This document shows, in pieces, positions 45,107-57,100 of a DNA stretch of 64,000 nt. The notes below the pieces were generated by a model. That model saw nothing but the letters and a program-made list of their open reading frames with translations. It was not told the DNA's origin and made no database searches. The DNA lies in the NCBI GenBank assembly GCA_039519185.1, contig CM076849.1, positions 58,911,087-58,975,086 of the forward strand, given 5' to 3'. The translations under genes were made by a program, and so were the position numbers. Each line of letters begins with the position of its first letter. Positions within the stretch are counted from its first letter, which is position 1. Source of the DNA: Astragalus membranaceus (Eukaryota > Streptophyta > Magnoliopsida > Fabales > Fabaceae).

Positions 45107-45850
45107 TATTACTAACTATTTTTTGCCCCCACTAATAAATATTTATGAATCTGTTTCTCCTTGTGAATATCATTTATAAAAAATATGTATTTTTCTCTTA
45201 AAATTATATTCTATAATATCTACATATAATATATACATAGTATAATATAATAGTATAATACTGTATTTTTAATCAATTAATCCGTGCACTGCTCGGGGAT
45301 AATGTTTAGTTGTAATCATATATCTTTTCATTCAAATAATTTCAATATTCAATCTTTCTCTTCTCTCTTTATTGGGCTTTCCATACTTCTCAACATAAAT
45401 CGTGCCTCTAAACAAGAAAATAAGAGCATCAAGGTTTAACCATAGACAAACTCCCTAATCCTAATAGCTTACTATTTTAAAAATATAACGGACATTGATT
45501 AATTATGTATGAATTTTCCTATTCATCAAAAAAAAATTATGTATGAATTTTCATCATTTTGGTAACACGAATTGAAAGGAGCTTATATTTTGGGAAATAA
45601 TTAATTTGGTGATGAATAGTATAGTTGAATTGGATGGGATGAAAATAGAGGGAAGGGAGAGGCAGAGAAAGAAACAAAATTGAAATGAAAGGAGAGGATA
45701 AAGACTGTGACAACCAAGTAGGATCCGAATCCAGCGGTCTTTTTGTTGTGTTGGGTGGGTTGCTGTTGTAAAAATCTTTTCTCTCTTTAATTATCTCTCT
45801 TTTTCTCTCCACAATCCAACGTGTTAATTACCATCTGAATTTTGATCTCC
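45107..45850. other. Upstream region of the DUF1336 gene
   Basis: AT-rich. It includes the CCGTGCACTGCTCGGGG word at 45281-45298 and CTCTCTTTAATTATCTCTCT at about 45780-45800 near the expected transcription start. No TATA box can be assigned with confidence. Confidence 0.4.
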
Positions 45851-46793
45851 TCATTTATTCACCCCAAGCCAGGGGAGAACAACAGAGAGAGAGAGAGAAG
45901 AAGAAAAGAGAAGAGGAATCATTGTTTCTTTCACAGAAAGGAACGACGATTCCTCCACCTTCTTCCTCCACCTCCTCTAATTTCTGCATGCCTCTAACCC
46001 CTTCAGGTACATCTCTTTTCTCTTATGTTATTTGTTTTCTCTTAATTATATTAAATAACTCCTTTTCTTTGATCTCCAATGTTTGGTTTATTTTGGTTTT
46101 ATGCTTTTTTTCTTCTAACATGCATGAGCTCTAATAAATGTTGCTGTTCTTTCATGTCTGCTTTTATTTTCACGTGACTTACAAATAGTCTTCCTTTTGT
46201 TTTACTCTTAAACATTACCCCACGTGTTATATCATTGTGTTCATGCAATGAATCGATCGACGCCAACCAATGTTGTTTTTTCTTCCTTGACTCTCCTCGT
46301 ATATTCTCATCTTACATTTTATTTATTTTCATTTTATCAACTTTTGCAACCCAATTTTGTCTCTGTCTCTTTTTATTTATTTTTATAAAAAAAATTCTAT
46401 CAGAAAATTTATATTCTTATTGCTATGCGAAAATTGACAAATGTGTGTATATATTTTTATGAATTTTTTCTTCAGGGATATTTTTCCCTCTTCAAAGGTG
46501 ATGTGCAGGCACAGCTATGTGATAACCTCGATGGCTTTGTTGTTGTGATATAATTATAATCAACCGTAGGTGTGTCATTGTCTATTGGTTCAGATTCGGA
46601 AAGGTAGGTGAATGATGATGCTCAATTTTATTTATTCTTTTGAATATATATATATAGCCACTTCATTAAATTTGATTTAGTTTGTATTATAGTTGCAGGG
46701 TTCATTGATAAATCATAGACACATTACTACTATTGTATTTATATGAAAAGCAAAATGTTGGCGGGGTTAGTGAAGAAATTAGCATCAACAACA
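45851..46793 (+). other. 5' untranslated exons and introns of the DUF1336 gene
   Basis: A GA-rich leader exon ends at a good donor (CTTCAG|GTACATC, exon end about 46006). A small middle exon probably starts at TTCTTCAG|GGATAT (about 46476) or GTGCAG|GCACAG and ends at GGAAAG|GTAGGT (about 46602). The last acceptor TTGCAG|GGTTC puts the final 5' UTR segment at 46699-46793. Exon borders before the CDS are inferred from splice signals only. An in-frame upstream ATG at 46743 could extend the protein by 17 residues. Confidence 0.55.
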
Positions 46794-49700
46794 ATGGGAA
46801 GTTGTGCATCAAGACCAAATGGGAAGGGGAAGAGTAATAATAGTCAGAAAAGAAGAGGTCATAAATCTGGAAAACGTGGCAGAGGAAACCTTTCAAATGC
46901 ACCTATTGATAAGCCATTGAAAAGGGTTAGCAATGCAGGAAACCGTGTGGGAGATTTCACTCTTAGTGATTTTGTTCACCTTGATTTTGATAATAATAAG
47001 GGTGGCAGGAGATCAGAGGTTTCAAATGTTAAGTTTCATCTTACTCAGCTTCAATACCATACTCAAATTGATGCTAATGGTAACTAACTATTTTCTCTTC
47101 TCCCTCTCCTTGATACTCAAATGTTAATTGTTGTCCAAGAGAGAGTTTGATTTGTAGTGACTAATGACATGTGATGTGCGTAAATTAGCATCCATTTTTT
47201 TGCTTCATTGTTTATTTATGTTTTTTTGTCCTTGATGATGTTATGATGGTTCTTGTTGAGATCCATGAAACTCATTAGGCCACGATCTCCATTCTCGAGT
47301 CTTGAGCCTGAAGGGATGTGTTGAGAGTCTATGACTTAAGCAGTGCTTATAAGGCTTGAACGGTCCTCACTTTTCAAGTTGATTTCGTGATGTTGAGTTA
47401 GACCCTAAGCCCAAATTATAAGAATTCTTAAGAAGGGTGATTTTGTGACGGTCATACTTGTCCTTCACTCGACCCTAAACAATTTCGATAGGGTCAAATT
47501 CTAAAAGTTCTTATAAGTGGTGAGCTTTTGATGGTTATACTTGTCTTTCACCCGGTCCTAAACAACTTTGATAAAGTCAAATTTTTAGACATGTACAAGA
47601 CCATAAACCTTAATGGTACCAGTCAGATTGGGTCATTAGGCCTGACCAGGTTGTGCTCACGCACTTTTTTTTCCGGTTTGGACCATTGTTGGCTACCCAT
47701 AGAGTGTCCTGACGCTTTCAACAAAAGACTAATCTCCAGTCGTGCTTAAGAGCAAATTTCGCACTAGCCAACACCGAGTTTGTCCACTACGGGAGTCGAA
47801 CCCGGAAGCACTGGGTCGACCCCCTTCTGTGCATTGAACTTGTTGGATTTTACCGCTTCTGCCTTTCATAAACCTAATCAACATTTGTGTGCATTTTTTT
47901 GCAGGAAAATATCAGGAGGATGCATGGTTTGATACAGTTAGCATTATAGAATCTGATTCAGATGATGACTTCAGTAGTGTGCATGGAGGTGATGAATGTC
48001 TTCTAGTTCCTTCATAGTGACTATTTCAGAATTGGTACTCATAATCTTTATAGAAATTCATTTCTAACTTCCTTTATGGTTGACAGATTGTTTTCCTTTT
48101 GCTGGAAATGCTTTGGGAAATGTCCCAAATACTCAGTTACTTCAATATGAAAGTTCATCGTGCTTTGTAGACTCAGGGTGTAATAAATATGAAGAGTTTT
48201 ATGAAAGCTACCTTAAGATAGATGGAGGTAACTGCAAGAGTGGAGAGAAAACTCAAGATAAATCAACTGTTATCATGTATTCTGTTAAAAGGAAATCCAT
48301 TGAGGCAACTGACAAGAATGATTTATGTAAGTACATAATATGTAGGATTTTCCGTAGTTTTGTTTTAATGTTTTGTCTTTTTGTCATAACAACAATGAGT
48401 GGGTGAACAGATGCATCTGAGAGATTTCTTATTCGTCCCAGAGCAGGACTTCAAGTTCCAATTTCTATTCAAGAAAAGCCAGCCCCCGGTTCCTGGTCTG
48501 CAATTTCGCCTTCTGTGTTCAAGCTTCGCGGTGAAACTTTTTTCAGGTATGTGAATAAATTGTACTCCCTCTCGTCCTATATATAAGAAATAATTATAGT
48601 TTTAGATTCATTGAATAATTGACGTATCTGGTCTATAATACAGATCAGATACGTACCTAAAACTGCAATTTCTTCTATTACTTAGTCCATTGCTTTTACT
48701 TATGTGATATTTATATAAGATGATAATTTATGCAGAGATAAGCAGAAGTGTCCAGCTCCAAATTCCTGTCCTTATCAACCAATAGGTGTTGATTTATTTT
48801 CCTGTCCAAGGAAGATAAATCACATTGCTAAGCATCTTGAACTTCCTTCTGTGAATGTGAATGAAAATGGAGAAACACCTTCCCTCCTCATTGTTAATAT
48901 ACAGGTATGCTCCTTTTATTCTCACAGCATATTCATTGTATGTTTGTTTTTCTACTTAAACAACATTTTAAAATTGCTTATATAATTTAATCATGTTAAT
49001 TTGATTCCAGTTGCCAACATATCCTGCTAGTGTGTTCATTGGTGATGCTAATGGGGAAGGCTTGAGCCTTGTACTATATTTCAAGTTATCTGAGAATTTC
49101 GAAAAAGAGATCTCGTCGTGTTTTCAAGAGAAGATCAAGGTAATTCCTCTCTATCAGTAGTATTCTTAGCTTCTGCTAGAGTATTTCTTTCAGTTAAATA
49201 ATGGTATTGGTTTGGTTTTAACAGAGATTAATGGATGATGAGATGGAAAAGGTGAAAGGGTATACAAGAGACACCTTGGTTCCATTTAGGGAAAGGCTAA
49301 AAATTTTGGCTGGAGTAGTTAATCCAGAAGATCTTCATCTGAATTCTGCAGAGAGGAAGCTTATACATGCATACAATGGCAAGCCAGTTCTTTCACGTCC
49401 TCAACATGAATTCTTTAAGGTATATAGAAATTTATATCTTGTTTGGCTCAAAATATCTGTCTACTTCTCAGACTTTAAGTTGAAGGAATCTCTGAATTAC
49501 ACATTATTGATGAGCCAATGTAGAATGACTCTTCTGCTCTATAACATTTTACACATTGTTGATGTACTTTAATTACAGGGACCTAACTACTTTGAGATAG
49601 ACCTGGATATACATCGCTTTAGCTATATATCGAGGAAGGGACTTGATTCACTCCGAGACCGTGTCAAGCATGGAATACTTGATGTTGGCTTAACTATCCA

Positions 49701-50368
49701 GGTACACTATGGTCTTGCAACTGTTAGCTTCAAGTTGTTCTAGCTACTATCTCTCTTAAGACAAGTGATTTAACCTCTATTCAGTACTATAGATGCAACT
49801 ATTGTCATTCTCTTTGCAGTTCATATAAACTGCAGATTTTCCTTTCAAATGACAAACAATCAATTGCTCAAAGTTAGCAAGATATTGCAGTCACGCCGAT
49901 ATCTTTGTTATTCCGAAAAATTGCAGTCAAATGTGGCTGATGTGACCTCGTTCACTGTCACATTGTGCTCGTAAAGACATAAAAATCCATGTTGTGACCA
50001 AATCCATGATATTGTGGCCTAAATCGCAGTCATAGACCTTATTCTAAAACCTTGCAAGTTGTTTTCTCAGCATTCTACACCTTTTTAATCATTACAAAAT
50101 ATTAAAATTGAAACTGGAAGTACTATGCCAGAAAGAAAAAGTCTTTTAGCTAGCACTGGTGTATATTAACCCTGATGTTTTTGCCTGCTTATTGATTTTT
50201 GTGTAGTGATATGTTTCCTTATTTAATATCCCTTATTTCTTTATGTTTTTACAGGCACAAAAGGAAGAGGAACTCCCAGAGCAAGTGTTGTGCTGCTTAC
50301 GGTTGAATAAACTTGATTTTGTTAACCATGGCCAAATTCCTACCATTGTGACTCTTGATGATAAATGA
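46794..50368 (+). CDS. DUF1336 / EDR2-like C-terminal domain protein (nine coding exons, 491 aa)
   Basis: Exons: 46794-47079, 47905-47988, 48087-48326, 48411-48546, 48736-48904, 49011-49139, 49225-49419, 49579-49701 and 50255-50368. All join with GT-AG borders and one continuous frame (1,476 nt). The N-terminus MGSCASRPNG fits N-myristoylation plus an adjacent cysteine for palmitoylation, followed by a basic stretch (KRRGHKSGKRGRG). The exon-2 segment DAWFDTV..ESDSDDDF is a family signature upstream of the domain. Residues about 225-490 form the DUF1336 (EDR2_C, PF07059) domain: GSWSAISPSVFKLRGETFFR, PIGVDLFSCPRKINHIAKHL, PHEF-type GPNYFEIDLDIHRFSY. The family is membrane-associated and mostly uncharacterised; the namesake EDR2 also has START and PH domains, absent here. 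Start 46794 is chosen over 46743 because it gives the MGxC motif. Confidence 0.93.
47240..47875. repeat. Repeat-like insertion in the first coding intron of the DUF1336 gene
   Basis: This 825-bp intron contains two related blocks (CTTCACTCGACCCTAAAC and CTTTCACCCGGTCCTAAAC, about 47462 and 47548, period about 85 bp). On the minus strand it has a tRNA B-box-like GGGTTCGACTCCC (about 47793-47805). It could be an old SINE-like or low-copy transposon insertion; no termini were found. Confidence 0.4.
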
Positions 50369-51146
50369 TTCAGGATGAATTGGTTGATCAACAGGGAGAA
50401 AAGAACGGATTGCTGATATTTTGAAAGAATTGAGTGCCAAATGTATTTAATTAACCATGAAAAAAAAAATATAAAGAGAAGCAAATTTGAATTAGATTGA
50501 GCCTTCTCTTATATGCAAGATTGATGTTTTTTCAAATCTTAATATTTGATGATGGTATTAAAGTCGTGTATGTTACTTTGCATTATTCTCTTGCCTCCTT
50601 TTGTTCTGTCATATATAGATTATTATTCTGTTTAAGGATGACTAAATGAAAAGGAAGCATCTTGGAATGTAAATATCATCGAATCTCAGAAAAATGTGTC
50701 TAACCTATTTTCATTTTGGAACTTGCCTGGATTACCAAAGTTATGTCTAGGTAAATGAACATATTGGACATAGGAGGCAGCCTATAATGCATTTTATTAT
50801 TTGATGATCCGAAATTGTCACATTCTTAACAAATTACATGATGAAATGAAATGTTGAACAACTATGTTAAACAACATAACTTATACTTTCAATGTACACA
50901 AAAGGCACAAGTGGTACAGCATCATTCAAAACCCCTATTGACACTACCAACTTTTCTTGTTTAAACTTGTTCTCCTTTACCTCAGGAATATGGACTTATA
51001 GGCCTTGATCAAAACTTTGGCCTAAAACTTAAAAATAATCCAATGAACATAAAAATAAAGATCACTTGTGAGCTGAGGCATATTTTTTCCTTAAGGTGGC
51101 AAGGTTCTAAGATTACCAGTTCTTCCTTCAGCCTTTAACAAGGAAC
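50369..51146. other. 3' ends of two convergent genes
   Basis: The DUF1336 and WRKY stop codons are 778 bp apart and the genes converge. The AT-rich spacer presumably holds both 3' UTRs. No clear terminator element or third gene is visible. Confidence 0.5.
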
Positions 51147-54100
51147 TTAGGTTATTTGTTCTTCCTTCAGCCTTAGACGCGCAACAGGTTGTTGCTCATT
51201 GACCCTATGACCACTGCCACCAAAACTATGCCTCTCAGGTATGGTGTTTTTTGATTTCAACTGTGACGCATTATTGTTGGCAATAGTGTGGCTGTTAGTC
51301 TTAGCTGCTGGTACATCATGATTATGTTTTCCTTCATATGTTGTTATGACAGCTTTAGGATCTGTTGAAGCCCTCTCAACGTGCTTCCGCACGTTACAAC
51401 CTGCGGTTGTACATTTGTAATAGCTCCTAAAACATGATATAAACAAGCATCAGTATTTTTTTCCAGGACAATAAACGGTTAATGAAGCAAAATACTTTTA
51501 TGGATGCTTTTAAGAGTCCCACATTGGATGTAATATGGCTTGAAAAAGAGTTTATAAGTTGGAGCCATCGCTCACTCTACAAGCAGGTTTTGTAGGGTTG
51601 AGCTAGCTCAACCCAAATTCTAAGATAGTATCAGTGTCAATCCAAGATTTGTTGGGTCAGCCGCTATCGGGCCACACTCTAGTTCAGTCCTGGGCGTGAG
51701 AGGGGTGTGTTAAGAGTCCCAAATTGGATGTAATATGGCCTGAAAAAGGGTTAATAAGTTGGAAGCATCCCTCACTCTACAAGCCCGATTTCGCAGGGTT
51801 GAATTAGGTCCAACCCAAATTCTAAGAGATTGCATGTTAGTGCACTATGCAGCAACATGTGTTACATACAGTAGTGTAATCCTAGTGATGAATATGAACA
51901 TTTGAGCATCTTTTGGGGTAACAAAATTTTAAACAATAAGGGCAATCATAACAGTCATGCATAGCTCAATAGACGCAATAGTGTGGAGGAGAAGCAATAT
52001 GACCTAGGATAAGGGTTGCCTTTGACAACTTTCTGTCCATATTTTCGCCATCTATACCCATCATCTAAGAGATCAACTTCACTAGTTGTTTGCACAATGA
52101 TTCTAGACTCCGTGACAGTCCTATGCGAAGAACCTGGTTCTGAGTGCATGACTTCTGTATTTCTGCAGAATTACAACATTTGTAAGATCACATAAAGGTA
52201 AATGATTATCCAATATGAACTGATTTATTTATTTCCAATAAAAACATGCCTCCTCTTGGGGTCTGGCTCAACACATTTCTCATCCACTTCAGTTCCATGA
52301 TCACCTACTTCCTCACTATCACTTGTTCCTGATAAGTGTTCAGCTGTTGCCTGACTAGATTCCGGTTCCATTTTAAACATCGAGTTTGTAGTTGCCCCTT
52401 GATAAGATGAATCAGCATTCCCTTGCATATTGTCGTTTGAAGTTCCAGTCTCTTTTGAGCGCTTTGGATTAGGACGTTGATGATTGTGTTCTCCTTTATA
52501 TATAATCGCGGTTACATGACCATCAAGTGAGCGCTCGACCTTTTTCTTGACAGGACAGTTAGGATGTGTGCATTTATAATAACTTCGTGGAAACTCACTA
52601 CCCTTCACTTGTTTTTGCCCATACTTCCTCCAGTTGTAGCCATCATCAGCAGGCTTATCAACATTCAACGAAGAAGACTGCGGCCTTTGTTCGGGGAGAG
52701 AGTAATCAGTGGATTCTCGCATTGCTGCCTGAGAGTCTGCTATTGATTGTGGCATCTGCTGTTGTGTAGTATTGGACATAGTTGCAGTAACCTGTGTCAA
52801 TGGGGTAACATGTGCTACGGATTCAGACAATGAATTTTCAGCTTGGTTATGCATACTTGAGTTGGAATGTGCAGCCTGAGAAGAGACCTGTGCTAGTGCC
52901 TGCTGGTGTGTCGTGCCAAAGGACGCCTACAAGCCTCACAAGTCAGGTTGTCAGGACTCGAGAGAATATAATACTGAGGCAGTCTAATCACTTAAACAAA
53001 AAATAAATAAACAAAAAGTAAATAAGACTATGTTACTCTGACAAATAGTAGTGGTATTTTGTTGCATCATTCAATATCATCCATATAATAAAAAAAGAAT
53101 TCAGTATCATTACATTTAGATAATATAACCTGTTGAGATGTGGTGTAAATAGTAGATTTATTTATATGTGTATTCGGCCCAGGCCCGTTAGGTTTTCATA
53201 TAGTATAGTCTATTTAAACTCATTAGTGCTTGTATTCTTTACACAACAACATATACAGTTAATAAGACGGAACTACAGCTACTCTGTAGTCGCAGACGTA
53301 GGCAATCATTGGCCGAACTGCGTGACCAATATCGTCTCTCTATTCTTCGTCTCTATTTAACATGGTATCAAAAGCCTATGATCACTGGGCCTGAAAACCT
53401 AGCCGTCGCGCCGTCACGCTATTGAACCCTAGCTGTCCCGTTGATTGTTCATCCTCAACGGCCCTAGGTGCTACGAAAGTCATACAGTCCCTTTCATCCG
53501 TACGGCGTCACTGTTCATTCCGTACGACGCCACTATTCATTCCGTACGACGCCACAATTCAGTCCGTACGGAAATCACTATTCATCCGTACGGCACACTG
53601 TTTATCCGTACGGCGCCCCTGCTTATCCGTACGCAGTGTTGCTGTCCGTCCGTACGGCGTACCGTTCACCCGTACGGTGGTCCTGTTTGTCCGTACGTCG
53701 TTACTGTTCATTCCGTACCACGCCTTTCTACTGCTCCTCTCTGATTGTGGTTAGCCTTCCTATTATTGTCAAAAATGAGTTCAACTTCAGAAAATGACAA
53801 AAACAAATCTGAATCGACAGGTAAGAGTCTCGTGTCTTATGTTTTCTCCGGCAATCCCTCTATAACAACGGAGAAACTCAATGGTGATAATTATTTGAAT
53901 TGGTCCGCCTCTGTCAAAATGTGGTTTATGGGACAAAGACTTTTAGATCACCTCACCAAGAATTCTACAGAGATTGGTAAGGATTTGCGTGAAAATTGGG
54001 AACATGCAGATTGTCAATTGGTCTCTCTTTTGTGGCAATCCATTGAACCCTCGTTGCTGGTCCATTATCGTTCATACACCACTTGTTATGATATTTGGCA

Positions 54101-57100
54101 GAAGGCTAAGAATGTTTATTCTAATGATATCCAGCGTCTCTATGGTGTTATTCATAATTTAGCCACCCTTCAGATGACAGAAGATAACATAGAATCTTCT
54201 GCTCTTGTTTCTAATTTTGCAGGTCGTGGGGGACGCGGTCGTGGTCGTGGGGGTGGTCGAGGAGGTCGTGTCGGAGGACGTCCTCAGTGCACTTATTGTA
54301 AGAAACTTGGTCATACTGAAGACAAGTGTTATTCCCTTCATGGCTTTCCAGAGAAAGCAGTAAATGTGACTCAGGTTAATGATTCTGAACAGAGAAGCAC
54401 TAAACAAAATGTTCTTTCTGATGAGGAGTATAAGGCATTCCTGCAGTATAAGACTTCCCAGGCTTCATCATCAGCAACAATTGCTCATTCTGGTAATTCT
54501 ACAGTCTGTTTCTCTCAATCATCACCTGTTGACTCCTGGATTATGGACACTGGAGCTTCTGATTGCGTGGCTGGTAATCCATCTCTTTTATCCAACATAT
54601 CCCAACCTAACACCCCACATTATATTACCGTCGCCGACGGATCAAAAGTTAAAGCTAGTGGCATTGGTAAAGCCACTCCTCTTCCATCCTTACCCCTTGA
54701 CAATGTTCTACTTGTTCCCAATTGCCCATTTAATTTAATTTCAGTTAGTCGTCTGACTCGAAGCCTAAAATGTTCTGTAACTTTTGATGATGATTATTTT
54801 GTTATACAGGACCGGAGTACGAAGCGGACGATTGGTACAGGATATGAGTCACATGGACTTTACTACCTCCAGCCCATCCATCCTTCATCTACAATTGCCT
54901 CCACTTCTACTACAGAGTCCCCCAGTCTTCTTCATCGTCGGTTAGGTCATCCAAGTCTCAAGAAGTTCAAAGTTATGGTTCCTCATTTGTCTCATCTGCA
55001 GTCATTAGATTGTGAGTCTTGTCAGCTTGGGAAACATGTTCGCTCCTCCTTCCCTAGCAGTACTCAGTCTAAAGCTCGTTCTCCTTTTGATGTTCTTCAC
55101 TCAGATGTATGGGGACCGAGTCGAGTCACTTCAGTTGTAGGACATAGATATTTTGTCACTTTTATTGATGAATTTTCTAGATGTACGTGGATCTACCTAC
55201 TTAAGGATAGATCTGAACTTCTTGGTGTTTTTCAAAATTTCTTTAAGGAAATCAAAAATCAATTTGGTTGTTCTATTCGCACTTTACGCAGTGATAATGC
55301 GAAAGAATATTTTTCTACATCATTTAATTCTTTTATGGTTGAAAATGGCGTCATACATCAATCATCTTGTCCCCATACCCCACAACAAAATGGGATTGCT
55401 GAACGTAAGAACCGTCATATAATTGAAACAGCACGCACCTTACTTATTCATGCTAATGTTCCTTTGAAGTTCTGGGGGGATGCCGTCCTCACTGCAGGGC
55501 ACTTGATTAATAGAATGCCATCCTCTGCTATTCAGAATAGAGTTCCTCATTCCATATTGTTTCCCGATGAGCCCTTGTTCCGTATCTCTCCTCGAGTCTT
55601 CGGATCCACTTGTTTTATTCATGATCTTACTCCGGGACTTGATAAATTGTCTGCTCGTGCAGTTAAGTGTGTCTTCCTTGGCTATTCAAGAGTTCAAAAA
55701 GGATATCGATGCTACTGTCCCTCCACACATCGCTTCTACATGTCTGCTGATGTCACCTTCTTTGAGGATGCTCCCTTCTTTGCATCTCCCATTGAGTCTG
55801 AGTCTGTCTCTCAAGTATTACCTATTCCTAACATTGTCCCAGTAGTTCCTCTCCCACCCATCATTGACCAGATAGATCACCCATCTCCTACGGAAATTCC
55901 TAGTCCTTCTAGTCCCGCCCCCTTGCAAACTTATCAACGCCGTGCTCGTCTCCTTCCTGTCGACCCACCTCCTACCGAAGATCCTAGTGACTCATCTCCT
56001 GCCCCAGTTCCCTCTTCTACTCCGGATCCGCCTCCCGAGTCAGAAGACGCTCCTATTGCAGTGCGTAAAGGTACACGTTCCACCCGTAATCCTCATCCTA
56101 TTTATAATTTCCTCAGCTATCACCGCTTATCACCTTCGCATTATACATTTGTCTCTGCTATTTCTTCCATCACCATTCCTAAGTCCACGCAGGAAGCTCT
56201 TTCTCATTCAGGTTGGAGACAAGCTATGATTGATGAGATGACAGCCTTAGATTCTAACCAGACATGGACTCTTGTGCCGCCTCCTCCTGGTAAATCTATT
56301 GTTGGGTGTCGTTGGGTATATACTGTCAAAGTTGGTCCAGACGGGAGTATTGATCGTCTGAAAGCACGCCTCGTTGCTAAGGGCTATACTCAGGTTTTTG
56401 GCCTTGATTACAGTGATACTTTCTCACCGGTGGCTAAAATGGCTTCTGTTCGTCTATTCCTTTCTATGGCTGCAATGCGACATTGGCCATTGTATCAACT
56501 AGACATCAAGAATGCGTTTCTCCATGGAGATCTAGAAGAAGAAGTTTATCTGGAGCAACCACCTGGTTTTGTTGCTCAGGGGGAGTGTCGTGGGTATGTC
56601 TGTCGACTTCACAAAGCCTTGTATGGTCTTAAACAAACCCCTCGAGCATGGTTTGGGAGATTCAGTAGTGTTGTTCAAGAGTATGACATGATTCGGAGTG
56701 AAGCTGACCACTCTGTCTTTTATAAGTTCTCTTCTCACAAATGTATTTATCTGGTTGTCTATGTCGATGATATTGTCATTACAGGTAATGATCATGATGG
56801 GATTGCAGGACTTAAACAACATCTAGTCCACCACTTTCAGGTCAAAGATCTTGGAAAGTTACGTTACTTTCTTGGCATTGAGGTAGCTCATTCTAAGGCA
56901 GGGATTGCTATTTCCCAGAGAAAGTATGCTTTGGATATTTTAGAAGAAACCAAAATGCTGGATTGCAAGCCAATTGACTCTCCTATGGATCCTAATGTCA
57001 AGATCCTACCAGATCAGGGGGAGCCATTTTCAGATCCAGGAAGGTATAGGAGGCTAGTTGGAAAGTTAAATTACTTGACCATGACGAGGCCAGATATTTC

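Noticed and set aside
47240..47875. SINE call for the DUF1336 intron insertion
   Set aside because: Only a B-box-like word is present; no A box at proper spacing, tail or target duplication was found, so it is listed only as a repeat.
52244..52247. GT donor four bases downstream in WRKY intron 2
   Set aside because: It breaks the reading frame and loses the conserved KRRNTEV junction.
52564..53006. Plus-strand frames opposite WRKY exon 2
   Set aside because: Antisense shadows of the WRKY coding exon.
53422..53754. Three overlapping plus-strand frames in the copia leader
   Set aside because: All three are by-products of the 22-bp palindrome array, open because the unit lacks stops in every frame.
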